NCBI GenBank assembly: GCA_016928075.1
Contig: JAFGLJ010000027.1
Coordinates: forward strand, 124,001 to 188,000
DNA: 64,000 bases
Source of the DNA: Bacteroidales bacterium
Lineage (GTDB): Bacteria > Bacteroidota > Bacteroidia > Bacteroidales > VadinHA17
Direction: 5' to 3'
Position numbers and translations under genes: made by a program. The notes below the pieces were generated by a model. That model was not told the origin of the DNA, made no database searches, and worked only from the letters and a program-made list of their open reading frames with translations. Position 1 is the first letter of the stretch. The number at the start of each line of letters is the position of its first letter. Below, piece by piece: positions 8,616 to 16,571 of the stretch.

Positions 8616-9329
8616 ATGATGAAAAGAGTTATACACAGAGCATCAGAACGGGGTCATGCCGACCATGGCTGGCTTAATACATGGCATAGCTTCAGTTTTG
8701 CCAATTATTATGATCCTGGTAAAATCAGTTTCGGTAAACTCAGGGTTTTAAATGATGACACAGTAGCACCCGGGAAAGGTTTTGGAATGCACGCGCATGA
8801 CAATATGGAAATAGTAACCATACCACTATCAGGTGCGCTGGAACATAAAGACAGCATGGGTAATTCGGGTGTCATAAAAGCCGGGGAGATACAGGTCATG
8901 AGTGCAGGATCAGGTATTTATCACAGTGAGTTCAATCACAGCAAGGAGGAGGAAGTTAGTCTGCTCCAGATTTGGGTAATACCGGACAGAAGAGATGTTG
9001 GACCCCGGTATGACCAGTTCACTTATGATAAATCAAAAACATTGAATAACTTATACCAGGTTATCTCACCCGAAAAATCTGGCGAGGGCTCATGGATTCA
9101 CCAGCAGTCATGGTTCAGCCTGGGGGAATTGGATAGAGACATGGTAATAAGATATTCTCTGAAAAAGAAGGGGAATGGGATCTATTTATTTGTTATAGAA
9201 GGTATGATTGAAACATGTGATGTTATTCTTGAAAAAAGAGATGCCCTGGGAATTATTGAAGCAGAGGGAATAGAAATTAAAGCTCTTGATCAATCAAATA
9301 TATTATTAATTGAAGTACCAATAACTTAA
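8616..9329 (+). CDS. Pirin family protein (bicupin)
   Basis: A 237-residue pirin/YhaK-type bicupin. The N-terminal cupin carries the metal site: GMHAHDNMEIVT (His59, His61) and IYHSEFNHS (His103, Glu105), corresponding to the iron ligands of human pirin. Opening residues HADHGWLNTWHSFSFANYYD are typical of the family. Members can act as quercetin 2,3-dioxygenases or redox-responsive regulators; the role here is unknown. It is followed after 9 bp by a nitroreductase gene, so the two are likely one transcript. Two adjacent ATG codons (8616, 8619) could serve as start. Confidence 0.93.
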   Translation: MMKRVIHRASERGHADHGWLNTWHSFSFANYYDPGKISFGKLRVLNDDTVAPGKGFGMHAHDNMEIVTIPLSGALEHKDSMGNSGVIKAGEIQVMSAGSGIYHSEFNHSKEEEVSLLQIWVIPDRRDVGPRYDQFTYDKSKTLNNLYQVISPEKSGEGSWIHQQSWFSLGELDRDMVIRYSLKKKGNGIYLFVIEGMIETCDVILEKRDALGIIEAEGIEIKALDQSNILLIEVPIT

Positions 9330-9338
9330 TCAAATATT

Positions 9339-9893
9339 ATGGGTATTGCGAGATTAATAAAGACCAGGTGGAGTCCCAGAGCTTTCATCGATCATTCAAT
9401 CACTCCTGATGAGGCAGAATTATTATTTGCAGCTGCCAGGTGGGCTCCCTCAAGCATGAATGAACAGCCATGGAAGTATTACTACGCTCTTAAAGAGGAC
9501 AGTGAGCAATTCAAGCTATTTCTCGATTGTCTCAAACCCGGAAACCAGGTTTGGGCAAAAAATGCTTCCATGTTAATTCTCAGCACTGCCAGGAAAAACT
9601 TTGACTATAAAGGAAAAATAAACAGGCACGCAATGCATGACACTGGAGCGGCAAATGTTCTCCTCTGCCTGCAGGCGAATGAAATGGGCTTCCAGGCTCA
9701 TCAAATGGGAGGCTTTGAACCGGATAAAACGTATGAATCATTTGGTATAGATAATGAGAAATTTGATCTCGTGTCATTTATTGCTGTAGGAAAACCTGGT
9801 GACCCTTCTATCTTACCTGAAGATCTCAGGAAGTCAGAAATTAAACCCAGGGTGAGAAAAAGTTTGAATGATATTGTAAGTAGAATTAATTAA
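9339..9893 (+). CDS. Nitroreductase family protein
   Basis: A 184-residue FMN-dependent nitroreductase-fold protein. It shows the N-terminal RWSPRAFIDHSITPDE, the FMN-binding AARWAPSSMNEQPWKYYYAL, the mid-protein HDTGAANVLLCLQANEMGF and the C-terminal FIAVGKPGD. These enzymes reduce nitro groups, quinones or flavins with NAD(P)H and usually work as homodimers. It is probably co-expressed with the pirin gene 9 bp upstream, a frequent redox-stress pairing. The substrate is unknown. Confidence 0.92.
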   Translation: MGIARLIKTRWSPRAFIDHSITPDEAELLFAAARWAPSSMNEQPWKYYYALKEDSEQFKLFLDCLKPGNQVWAKNASMLILSTARKNFDYKGKINRHAMHDTGAANVLLCLQANEMGFQAHQMGGFEPDKTYESFGIDNEKFDLVSFIAVGKPGDPSILPEDLRKSEIKPRVRKSLNDIVSRIN

Positions 9894-9971
9894 AACAAAA
9901 ATATATCTGTCATTTTGAATAACTGATAATATATGTAATTGGCATTTCTAATAATTAAAAAATAAATCAAT

Positions 9972-11660
9972 ATGAATAATGCATTATACAACTTCCCTGT
10001 ACCTGAGAATGAACCTGTACTTGAATACCTGAAGGGAAGCACTGAAAGGACACTCCTTGATAAGGAACTTATCAGGCAGGAAAACGTTGAAATTGAAATA
10101 CCACTAATTATAGGAGGCAGAGAGATAAAAACCGGCAACACGGGTAGGGTTAACATACCCCACAGGCATGGGCATGTACTTGCCACCTATCACAAAGCAG
10201 GTGAAAAGGAGGTTAAGATGGCAATTGATGCTGCTATGGAGGCAAGTAAAATGTGGTCAGATATCACCTGGACTACCCGTGCTTCAATATTGCTCAAAGC
10301 TGCCGAGCTGATGTCCAAAAAATACAGGAGCCTGTTGAATGCCGCAACTATGTTAGGTCAGAGTAAAAATATTTACCAGTCAGAGATAGATGCTGTTTGT
10401 GAAACAATTGATTTCCTCAAGTATAATGTGGCTTTTGCAGGCAGGATCTACGAATTCCAGCCCAAATCCACTTTTAACCAGCTTAACAGGATGGAATTCA
10501 GGCCTTTGGAAGGTTTCATTTTTGCCGTTAGTCCTTTTAACTTCACATCCATTGCGTCCAATCTTAATATGGCACCTGTTATGATGGGCAATACAACTGT
10601 CTGGAAACCGGCAACCACTGCTTTGCTATCAAATTACTATCTTATGAAGATCTTCAATGAAGCCGGGCTGCCCGGCGGTGTAATTAATTTTATCCCCGGA
10701 TCAGGGGCCTTAATAGGAAAGCATGTGATGTCTTCCTACCATATGGCAGGGATTCACTTTACTGGTTCAAACAATACTTTCAACACTCTCTGGAATCAGG
10801 CAGCTTCGAATCTTGTTAATTACAAGTCATATCCCAGGCTCGTGGGTGAGACGGGGGGAAAAGACTTTATTTTTGCCCATCCTTCAGCTCAGACCACGGA
10901 GCTGGCGGTTGCAGCAATAAGGGGTGCATTTGAATATCAGGGACAAAAATGTTCTGCGGCTTCAAGGATGTACGTTCCGTCATCAATCTGGAACGAGACA
11001 CGTGATATGATGATAAGTATGGCTGAAGAAATCAATACGGGTGATGTTAAGGATCCATCTAATTTTATGAATGCAGTAATAGATGAAAAAGCCTTTGATT
11101 TAATCACTTCATATGTTGAATATGCAAAAAACAGTAATGAGGCAAAAATATTGACGGGTGGCACTTATGACAAATCTGAAGGGTATTTTATCCGTCCCAC
11201 TATAATAGAGACAAACAACCCCCATTTTAAAACTATGGAGGAAGAAATATTCGGTCCTGTGCTTACCGTTTACGTGTACGATGATAAGGATATTGAGCGG
11301 GCTGTGGAACTATGTGATACCACTTCACCTTATGGTCTTACAGGAGCTGTATTCTCACAGGATCGTCTGGCAGCCATTAATATCTGCAATAAACTCAGGT
11401 ATGCTGCAGGTAATTTCTATATCAATGATAAACCAACCGGGGCAATTGTCGGACTGCAGCCTTTTGGTGGCTCACGGGCTTCAGGAACCAACGATAAGGC
11501 AGGAGGTGCATTTAACCTTGTGAGATGGGTGAATCCAAGAACAATCAAGGAAACCTTCATCCCGGCAACAGAATACAGGTATCCATATATGATGGAACCG
11601 AGGAACCCGAGTCCCCGAGGCCTCGGGGGCGAAGGTAACGAGCTCGCGAGCAGCCGGTGA
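9972..11660 (+). CDS. pruA: L-glutamate gamma-semialdehyde (1-pyrroline-5-carboxylate) dehydrogenase with repeat-derived C-terminus
   Basis: A 562-residue aldehyde dehydrogenase of the P5C dehydrogenase type, which oxidises glutamate semialdehyde to glutamate in proline breakdown. Visible sites are FAVSPFNFTSIASN (NAD pocket), Glu293 in VGETGGKDF, the nucleophile Cys327 in EYQGQKCSAASR, and EEIFGPVLTVYVYDD. The N-terminal PVPENEPVLEYLKGSTER is typical of Bacteroidota and eukaryotic enzymes. The core ends at ATEYRYPYM. The last 22 or so residues (MEPRNPSPRGLGGEGNELAS and two more) are encoded by a dispersed repeat that starts at 11589, so the native end has been overwritten. The core looks intact. 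No proline dehydrogenase gene is adjacent. Confidence 0.95.
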   Translation: MNNALYNFPVPENEPVLEYLKGSTERTLLDKELIRQENVEIEIPLIIGGREIKTGNTGRVNIPHRHGHVLATYHKAGEKEVKMAIDAAMEASKMWSDITWTTRASILLKAAELMSKKYRSLLNAATMLGQSKNIYQSEIDAVCETIDFLKYNVAFAGRIYEFQPKSTFNQLNRMEFRPLEGFIFAVSPFNFTSIASNLNMAPVMMGNTTVWKPATTALLSNYYLMKIFNEAGLPGGVINFIPGSGALIGKHVMSSYHMAGIHFTGSNNTFNTLWNQAASNLVNYKSYPRLVGETGGKDFIFAHPSAQTTELAVAAIRGAFEYQGQKCSAASRMYVPSSIWNETRDMMISMAEEINTGDVKDPSNFMNAVIDEKAFDLITSYVEYAKNSNEAKILTGGTYDKSEGYFIRPTIIETNNPHFKTMEEEIFGPVLTVYVYDDKDIERAVELCDTTSPYGLTGAVFSQDRLAAINICNKLRYAAGNFYINDKPTGAIVGLQPFGGSRASGTNDKAGGAFNLVRWVNPRTIKETFIPATEYRYPYMMEPRNPSPRGLGGEGNELASSR

Positions 11661-11820
11661 TTGCGGCAAGTGGGAGCGAGCAATGATGGATAAAGCTGAG
11701 AGTGAGTTGAGAGTGAGTTGAAAGAGAATCCAGTACTCTAACATTTTATTAAATCAGAGTTGTTGTGTCAAAACGTGACTTCTCGTTCTCCCTGCCCCCT
11801 GCTCCCTGCTCCATGCCAAT
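11589..11820. repeat. Repeat-rich stretch: dispersed REP-like element plus short tandem repeats
   Basis: ATGATGGAACCGAGGA (11589-11604) recurs on the opposite strand at 29864-29879. It is followed in both places by a CCCGAG/CTCGGG hairpin and GAAGGTnACGAGCTCG. Here the hairpin is a perfect 16-bp palindrome, CCCCGAGGCCTCGGGG (11613-11628). GCAATGATGGA recurs near 11682. Two copies of GAGAGTGAGTT lie in tandem at 11698-11719. Four degenerate heptamers of the type CTCCCTG lie at 11788-11815. The element supplies the last codons and the stop of pruA. There is no credible gene between 11661 and 11900. Confidence 0.75.
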
Positions 11821-11843
11821 TAAGATAAACTTCCGCATTACTT

Positions 11844-11874
11844 TTCAAATAAATCTATTATTTGCATATTTTTG
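11844..11874 (+). promoter_or_regulatory. Promoter for the PqqB-like / Kef operon
   Basis: TATTTTTG at 11867-11874 fits TAnnTTTG. A weak TTCA element sits 19 bp upstream. The ATG at 11901 follows 26 bp downstream. Confidence 0.45.
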
Positions 11875-11900
11875 AGGGTTCATTATTCTATCATTAGCCG

Positions 11901-12824
11901 ATGTTAAAGATTACATTCAAATTTATCCTTGTATTATTGTTCATATTGCCAAACCCTCTTTCCGGTCAGGATCCCTATATTATTGTCCTGGGAATCACAC
12001 AGGATGGAGGCTATCCGCATATGGGTTGTACAAAGGAATGCTGCAAGATGGCCTGGGAAAATCCATCAATGAGAAGAAACGTTGTATCACTGGCACTTGT
12101 GGATCCGGTGTCACAGCAATGGTATCTGTTCGAAGCCACACCTGATATAAAAGAACAATTACATATGTTCCATCAATTGACCGCAGATGAGTATAATTAT
12201 CTCCCAAGAGCAGTTTTTGTAAGCCATGCCCACATAGGTCATTATACCGGACTGATGCAATTCGGTAGAGAAGTAATGAACACAAGTGGTATTACAGTTT
12301 ATGTCCTGCCCCGCATGAATTATTTCATTAATAATAATGGTCCCTGGGATCAACTTGTCAGACTCGGTAATATTGTTACTGTTGAGATCCCTGATGGTTC
12401 AGAAATTGCCTTATCTGAAAAAATAAATATCAAGGTCTTTACTGTACCTCACCGTGATGAATATTCTGAAACAGCAGGTTATAAAATAAGCACCGGCATA
12501 AAGGGTTACCTGTTTATCCCTGATATTGACAAATGGGAAAAATGGGATAAGAACATAAATGAAATGGTAAAGTCAGTAGATATAGCCTTTCTGGATGGTA
12601 CTTTTTATTCAGAAGGTGAACTCCAGGGACGAAATATGGAAAATATTCCTCACCCTTTTATTACAGAAACAATGAATTATTTTGCCAGTGAGGACAGTAA
12701 AACTAAGAAGAAAATTCATTTTATTCACTTTAATCATTCAAATCCTGTTTTGTTCAAAGAAGAGGTCAGGGAATTTATCAGGAGTGAAGGCTTTGAATTA
12801 TCCGAGCAGGGGAAAAAATATTAG
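11901..12824 (+). CDS. Secreted PqqB-like metallo-beta-lactamase-fold protein
   Basis: A 307-residue protein with a signal peptide (to about residue 23, PLSGQ). It then follows the PqqB pattern: IIVLGITQDGGYPHMGCTKE with Cys43, Cys47 and Cys48, where PqqB-type proteins carry a structural zinc site, and FVSHAHIGHYTGL as the metallo-beta-lactamase motif (His109, His111, His114). The usual Asp of HxHxDH is Gly113, so hydrolase activity is uncertain. PqqB oxidises a tyrosine precursor in PQQ synthesis, but no other pqq gene is visible and this copy is exported, so a PQQ role is not supported. The Kef-type gene follows after 10 bp. Confidence 0.85.
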   Translation: MLKITFKFILVLLFILPNPLSGQDPYIIVLGITQDGGYPHMGCTKECCKMAWENPSMRRNVVSLALVDPVSQQWYLFEATPDIKEQLHMFHQLTADEYNYLPRAVFVSHAHIGHYTGLMQFGREVMNTSGITVYVLPRMNYFINNNGPWDQLVRLGNIVTVEIPDGSEIALSEKINIKVFTVPHRDEYSETAGYKISTGIKGYLFIPDIDKWEKWDKNINEMVKSVDIAFLDGTFYSEGELQGRNMENIPHPFITETMNYFASEDSKTKKKIHFIHFNHSNPVLFKEEVREFIRSEGFELSEQGKKY

Positions 12825-12834
12825 AAAAAGATAA

Positions 12835-14424
12835 ATGGATCCAATCTGGCTTACAATAGCGTTTGCATTCGGTTTCGTAGTTCGCCTGGCAGGACTGCCA
12901 ACACTGATAGGTTACCTGATAGCAGGATTTGTGCTGAACTACATGGGTGCTGAGTCGGGCGAGTTCATTGAAACAGTTTCTGATCTTGGGGTTATGCTCC
13001 TCCTTTTTACAATCGGGTTAAAACTAAAAATAAAGAACCTGATAAGGCATGAAGTATATGGTGGTGCACTCGTCCATATGTTTATCACTACACTTTTATT
13101 TGTTGGATTACTGTTGCTTGCAGGTCGGAGCAATTTGGGTCTTTTCAAAAACTTTGGTTTATCGCAGGCTTTGCTGATAGCATTCGCCCTGAGTTTCTCG
13201 AGTACGGTGTTTGCGGTCAAGGTTCTGGATGACAGGGGTGAGAACACATCACTGCATGGTACTACAGCCATAGCCGTACTCATTATTCAGGATCTGCTGG
13301 CAGTAATCTTTCTTGTCGCAACAGCTGACCATCTTCCCAGTATGTGGGTATTTGCAATACCGGTAATACTGTTGCTGATAAAACCCCTGGTATTTTATGT
13401 TTACAGGAAAATAGGGCATGGAGAGTTACTCATCCTTTTTGGGTTCTTCCTTGCACTGGTACCCGGGGCTGAGTTATTCAGGATGGTCGGCCTGAAACCT
13501 GACCTTGGAGCACTTATTATGGGCTTGCTCGTATCAGGTCATACAAAGTCTAAAGAGATGGCAGATTTATTGATGCACTTCAAAGACTTTTTCCTTATAG
13601 GTTTCTTTCTTTCTATAGGACTATCCGTAGTGCCGACCTTAGATATATTCATCATATCATTCCTTATCGCCCTTGCAATAAATTTCAAGGTAATACTTTA
13701 TTTCCTGGTATTTACCAGGTTTGGTCTCCGATCTCTAACATCATATTTTGCATCCCTCAGCCTCGCCAATTACTCGGAGTTCGGACTTATCGTAGCAGCT
13801 GTGGCCACAGCCAGTGGATGGCTGCCAAATGACTGGCTGGGTATCATAGCAATAGCCCTTTCTATAAGCTTTGTGATTTCCTCCCCACTGAATAGCTATT
13901 CACACCAGATATATAACAGGATAAGATCATTCCTGAAAAAATTTGAAACCAGGCAAAGGCTGCTCTACGATCGAACAATAGATATAGAAGATGCAGAGGT
14001 CCTGATATTTGGAATGGGCCTGCTCGGAGCAGCTGCCTACGACCAGTTAAAGAATGAATATGGACAGAAAGTCCTGGCACTCGATTACAACCCTGACACT
14101 GTAGAATACCATAGAAAGCTGGGCAGAAATATAATACAGGATGATGCTACTGATATAGAATTCTGGGAAAGGGTGAGCAAAATGCAGAAAGAGAAGAAAC
14201 AGGTGAAACTGGTTGTTCTCTGTATGGACGATCACAAATCAAATCTTTTTGCAATAAAAGAACTTAAGGGAATTGACTATAAGGGTAAAATAGCAGCAAC
14301 TGCAAGGCATGACGATGATATCAGTGATCTGAAGAAACTGGGAGTAGATTCAGTATATAACATATTTGCCGAGGCAGGGACAGGGCTTGCCGATCATATT
14401 TGTTCAGATGCGAATGAAGACTGA
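12835..14424 (+). CDS. Kef/CPA2-type cation:proton antiporter with TrkA-N domain
   Basis: A 529-residue membrane protein. Residues about 1-370 form roughly 12 transmembrane helices of the CPA2 Na+/H+ exchanger fold, including SFSSTVFAVKVLDDRGE and HGTTAIAVLIIQDLLAVIFL. Residues about 385-510 form a cytoplasmic Rossmann (TrkA-N) domain with the nucleotide motif LIFGMGLLGAAAYDQL and the acidic DYNPD. KefB/KefC relatives exchange potassium for protons and are gated by NAD(H) or glutathione adducts. No KefF/KefG partner gene is seen. It is probably cotranscribed with the PqqB-like gene. Confidence 0.92.
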   Translation: MDPIWLTIAFAFGFVVRLAGLPTLIGYLIAGFVLNYMGAESGEFIETVSDLGVMLLLFTIGLKLKIKNLIRHEVYGGALVHMFITTLLFVGLLLLAGRSNLGLFKNFGLSQALLIAFALSFSSTVFAVKVLDDRGENTSLHGTTAIAVLIIQDLLAVIFLVATADHLPSMWVFAIPVILLLIKPLVFYVYRKIGHGELLILFGFFLALVPGAELFRMVGLKPDLGALIMGLLVSGHTKSKEMADLLMHFKDFFLIGFFLSIGLSVVPTLDIFIISFLIALAINFKVILYFLVFTRFGLRSLTSYFASLSLANYSEFGLIVAAVATASGWLPNDWLGIIAIALSISFVISSPLNSYSHQIYNRIRSFLKKFETRQRLLYDRTIDIEDAEVLIFGMGLLGAAAYDQLKNEYGQKVLALDYNPDTVEYHRKLGRNIIQDDATDIEFWERVSKMQKEKKQVKLVVLCMDDHKSNLFAIKELKGIDYKGKIAATARHDDDISDLKKLGVDSVYNIFAEAGTGLADHICSDANED

Positions 14425-14576
14425 AGATTGAAGGAAAACCCAATATTATACTGGTAATGACCGATGACCAGGTAATCGGTGATATCGGATATTATGTCCT
14501 TGACAGTTGGTGTGAGACTCGGACCGGTAAAAGAATAATGCCATTTTATATAATCGTTTAAGCTGATAATTTTAGT

Positions 14577-14624
14577 AGCCGGGGTATTGGTGAAAGCCCC
14601 TTGTAAACCCGGCTTTGTTTTTTC
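14577..14624 (+). terminator. Probable terminator of the Kef operon
   Basis: AGCCGGG (14577-14583) pairs with CCCGGCT (14608-14614), and an inner GGGG/CCCC pairing is also possible. A T-rich run, TTTGTTTTTTC, follows. The gap 14425-14576 before it has no recognisable feature. Confidence 0.6.
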
Positions 14625-14655
14625 TTGGTTAATAAAATTATTATTAATACTTTTG
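14625..14655 (+). promoter_or_regulatory. Promoter of the tRNA-Lys gene
   Basis: TTG at 14625-14627 and TACTTTTG at 14648-14655 are 20 bp apart, close to the Bacteroidota consensus (TTTG, about 19 bp, TAnnTTTG). The tRNA begins 27 bp further on. Confidence 0.7.
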
Positions 14656-14681
14656 CATCGCCTTTTAAAAAAGGTACCGGA

Positions 14682-14754
14682 GATTCAGTAGCTCAGTTGG
14701 CAGAGCACATCCCTTTTAAGGATGGGGTCCTGGGTTCGAGACCCAGCTGGATCA
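14682..14754 (+). tRNA. tRNA-Lys (anticodon UUU)
   Basis: A 73-nt cloverleaf. The acceptor stem GATTCAG pairs with CTGGATC (one G-U), and the D arm is GCTC-AGTTGGCA-GAGC. The anticodon arm is CATCC-CTTTTAA-GGATG with anticodon TTT. The T arm is CTGGG-TTCGAGA-CCCAG, and the discriminator is A. The 3' CCA is not encoded (ACCTAAA follows), so it must be added after transcription. Confidence 0.97.
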
Positions 14755-14757
14755 CCT

Positions 14758-14788
14758 AAAAGACTCGCTGTAAAAGCGGGTCTTTTTT
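14758..14788. terminator. Bidirectional terminator between tRNA-Lys and clc
   Basis: AAAGACTCGCT pairs with AGCGGGTCTTT (one G-U) over a short loop, followed by a T run on the plus strand and preceded by As. It ends the tRNA transcript and, read on the other strand, the ClC operon that stops at 14790. Confidence 0.85.
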
Positions 14789-14789
14789 A

Positions 14790-16568
14790 TTAATCTTCGG
14801 AAACTTCCATCAGAAGGTCGCGGTAGGTTGAGAAAATCCTTGATTTGGAGAGGAAGCCCACATATTTACCTCCGTCGAGTACAGGCAGGTTCCATGCTCC
14901 CGTTTTCCTGAAGGTTTCCATTACGCTGTCAACCTTTTCACTTTTGTCAATATATGACGGAGGCATTACCATAAGGTCGCTAACATATGTATCATCATAG
15001 AGTTCCTGATCAAACATAATATCCCTTACATTATCCAGCAATACCACTCCCTCAAGCACTCCTATTTCATCAACTACGGGAAAGATGTTTCTTTTGGAAG
15101 ATGATATTACTTTAGCCAGGTCTCCCAGGGTGTCTCCCGAGCTAACGGTTGTAAGATCTGTCTCAATCTCCTTTGTCCAGTCGAGTCTTGTAAGAACAGC
15201 TTTGTCTTTATGATGGGTAATAAGTTCTCCCCTGTGTGCCAGGCGTTTATGGTAGATAGAATGCTTTTCAAACCTCATCACAGTGATATATGATACGGTT
15301 GAGGTAATTATAAGTGGTACGAGAAGTCCATAGCCTCCTGTTATTTCAGCAATAAGGAAGATAGCAGTCAGGGGTGCATGCATGATACCGGCCATAGCTC
15401 CTGCCATACCCGCAAGTGTAAAGCTGCTTTCGGGTATTGTTATATTGCCAACGGTATTTATCAGCCTGGCCATAAAAAAACCGCTTACACCTCCAATGAA
15501 CAGGGAAGGAGCAAATATACCTCCTACTCCACCGGCACCGTTAGTTGAACTGCTTGCTATCACTTTAAATAGTGAAAGTACGAGTAGAAAGGCTAGCAAA
15601 AACCATGTATTATTACTTATTCCGCTGAAGAAACTGTTTTCAAAAAGTGCTGAGGTATTATTATTTAAAAGGTCACTGATAGTATTATAACCTTCACCGT
15701 ATAAAGGGGGAAGAAGGAGTATAAATACACCAAGCACAGTACCTCCGGTAATCAGCCTGATATATTGGTTCTTCACTCTATCATATAATTTTTCAAGGTA
15801 CATTGTTGCCCTGGTAAAATAAACTGATAACAAAGCTGTGCCTATTCCAAGGATAATATACCAGGGTATATTACCAAGCGAAAAAGTCTCTCGCAGGGCG
15901 AAAGAAAAAAGAACATCCCTTCCCATCAGGAAATATGTCACTGTAGCTGCGGTTACTGATGATATCAGGAGTGGCACTATGGACGATATAGTAAGGTCAA
16001 CCATAAGTATCTCCAGGGTGAATACAATTCCGGCTATTGGTGCTTTAAAAATTCCTGCCACGGCGCCGGCAGCACCACAACCCACCAGTAGTGTAATATT
16101 TCTGTAATTCATTTTCATGAGGCGACCAATATTTGAACCAATAGAGGCACCTGTTAATACTATGGGAGCCTCCGCTCCCACTGATCCCCCGAAACCAATT
16201 GTAAATGTACCGGCAATAATAGATGACCAGTTATTATGAGGCTTTATTCTGCTGTTACTCTTAGATATAGCATATAATATACGGCTTACCCCGTGCCCAA
16301 TACCATCCCTTAAAATGTAACGCACGAATAATACTGTCAGCAACATGCCAACAAGAGGGTATGCCAGGTAAAGGTAGCCTGCCGTCCCGGCCTTAAACCA
16401 TGTGGTCAGGACATGTTCGGTATAGTGTATTGCATTCTTTAATAATACGGCAGCCAGGGCACTCAACATTCCGGTAATGAAGCTCAGGATATAAAGGAAA
16501 CGCCTCTGATCAACGTTTCTGACTCTCCATTTAAGAAACCTGTTTAGTAATACTGATAGCCTTATCAT
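14790..16568 (-). CDS. ClC-family chloride transporter/channel with CBS pair (second of tandem pair)
   Basis: A 592-residue protein with about 440 residues of ClC membrane core and a C-terminal pair of CBS domains (about 475-590) that likely bind adenine nucleotides. The pore motif is GFGGSVGAEAP, with gating Glu133; the usual GxEGP is GAEAP here. The intracellular proton-relay glutamate (E203 of E. coli ClcA) falls at Ile187 in IVFTLEILM. The serine of GSGIP is replaced in GHGVSR. It lies 3 bp downstream of a paralogue and must be cotranscribed. Whether it is a channel, a Cl-/H+ exchanger or a component of a heterodimer cannot be decided from sequence. Confidence 0.93.
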   Translation of the reverse strand: MIRLSVLLNRFLKWRVRNVDQRRFLYILSFITGMLSALAAVLLKNAIHYTEHVLTTWFKAGTAGYLYLAYPLVGMLLTVLFVRYILRDGIGHGVSRILYAISKSNSRIKPHNNWSSIIAGTFTIGFGGSVGAEAPIVLTGASIGSNIGRLMKMNYRNITLLVGCGAAGAVAGIFKAPIAGIVFTLEILMVDLTISSIVPLLISSVTAATVTYFLMGRDVLFSFALRETFSLGNIPWYIILGIGTALLSVYFTRATMYLEKLYDRVKNQYIRLITGGTVLGVFILLLPPLYGEGYNTISDLLNNNTSALFENSFFSGISNNTWFLLAFLLVLSLFKVIASSSTNGAGGVGGIFAPSLFIGGVSGFFMARLINTVGNITIPESSFTLAGMAGAMAGIMHAPLTAIFLIAEITGGYGLLVPLIITSTVSYITVMRFEKHSIYHKRLAHRGELITHHKDKAVLTRLDWTKEIETDLTTVSSGDTLGDLAKVISSSKRNIFPVVDEIGVLEGVVLLDNVRDIMFDQELYDDTYVSDLMVMPPSYIDKSEKVDSVMETFRKTGAWNLPVLDGGKYVGFLSKSRIFSTYRDLLMEVSED

Positions 16569-16571
16569 TCC

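Noticed and set aside
11481..11744. Minus-strand frames over the pruA end
   Set aside because: They are shadows of pruA and of the repeat.
11901..12824. PQQ biosynthesis role for the PqqB-like gene
   Set aside because: It has a signal peptide, an altered metal motif and no other pqq genes nearby.
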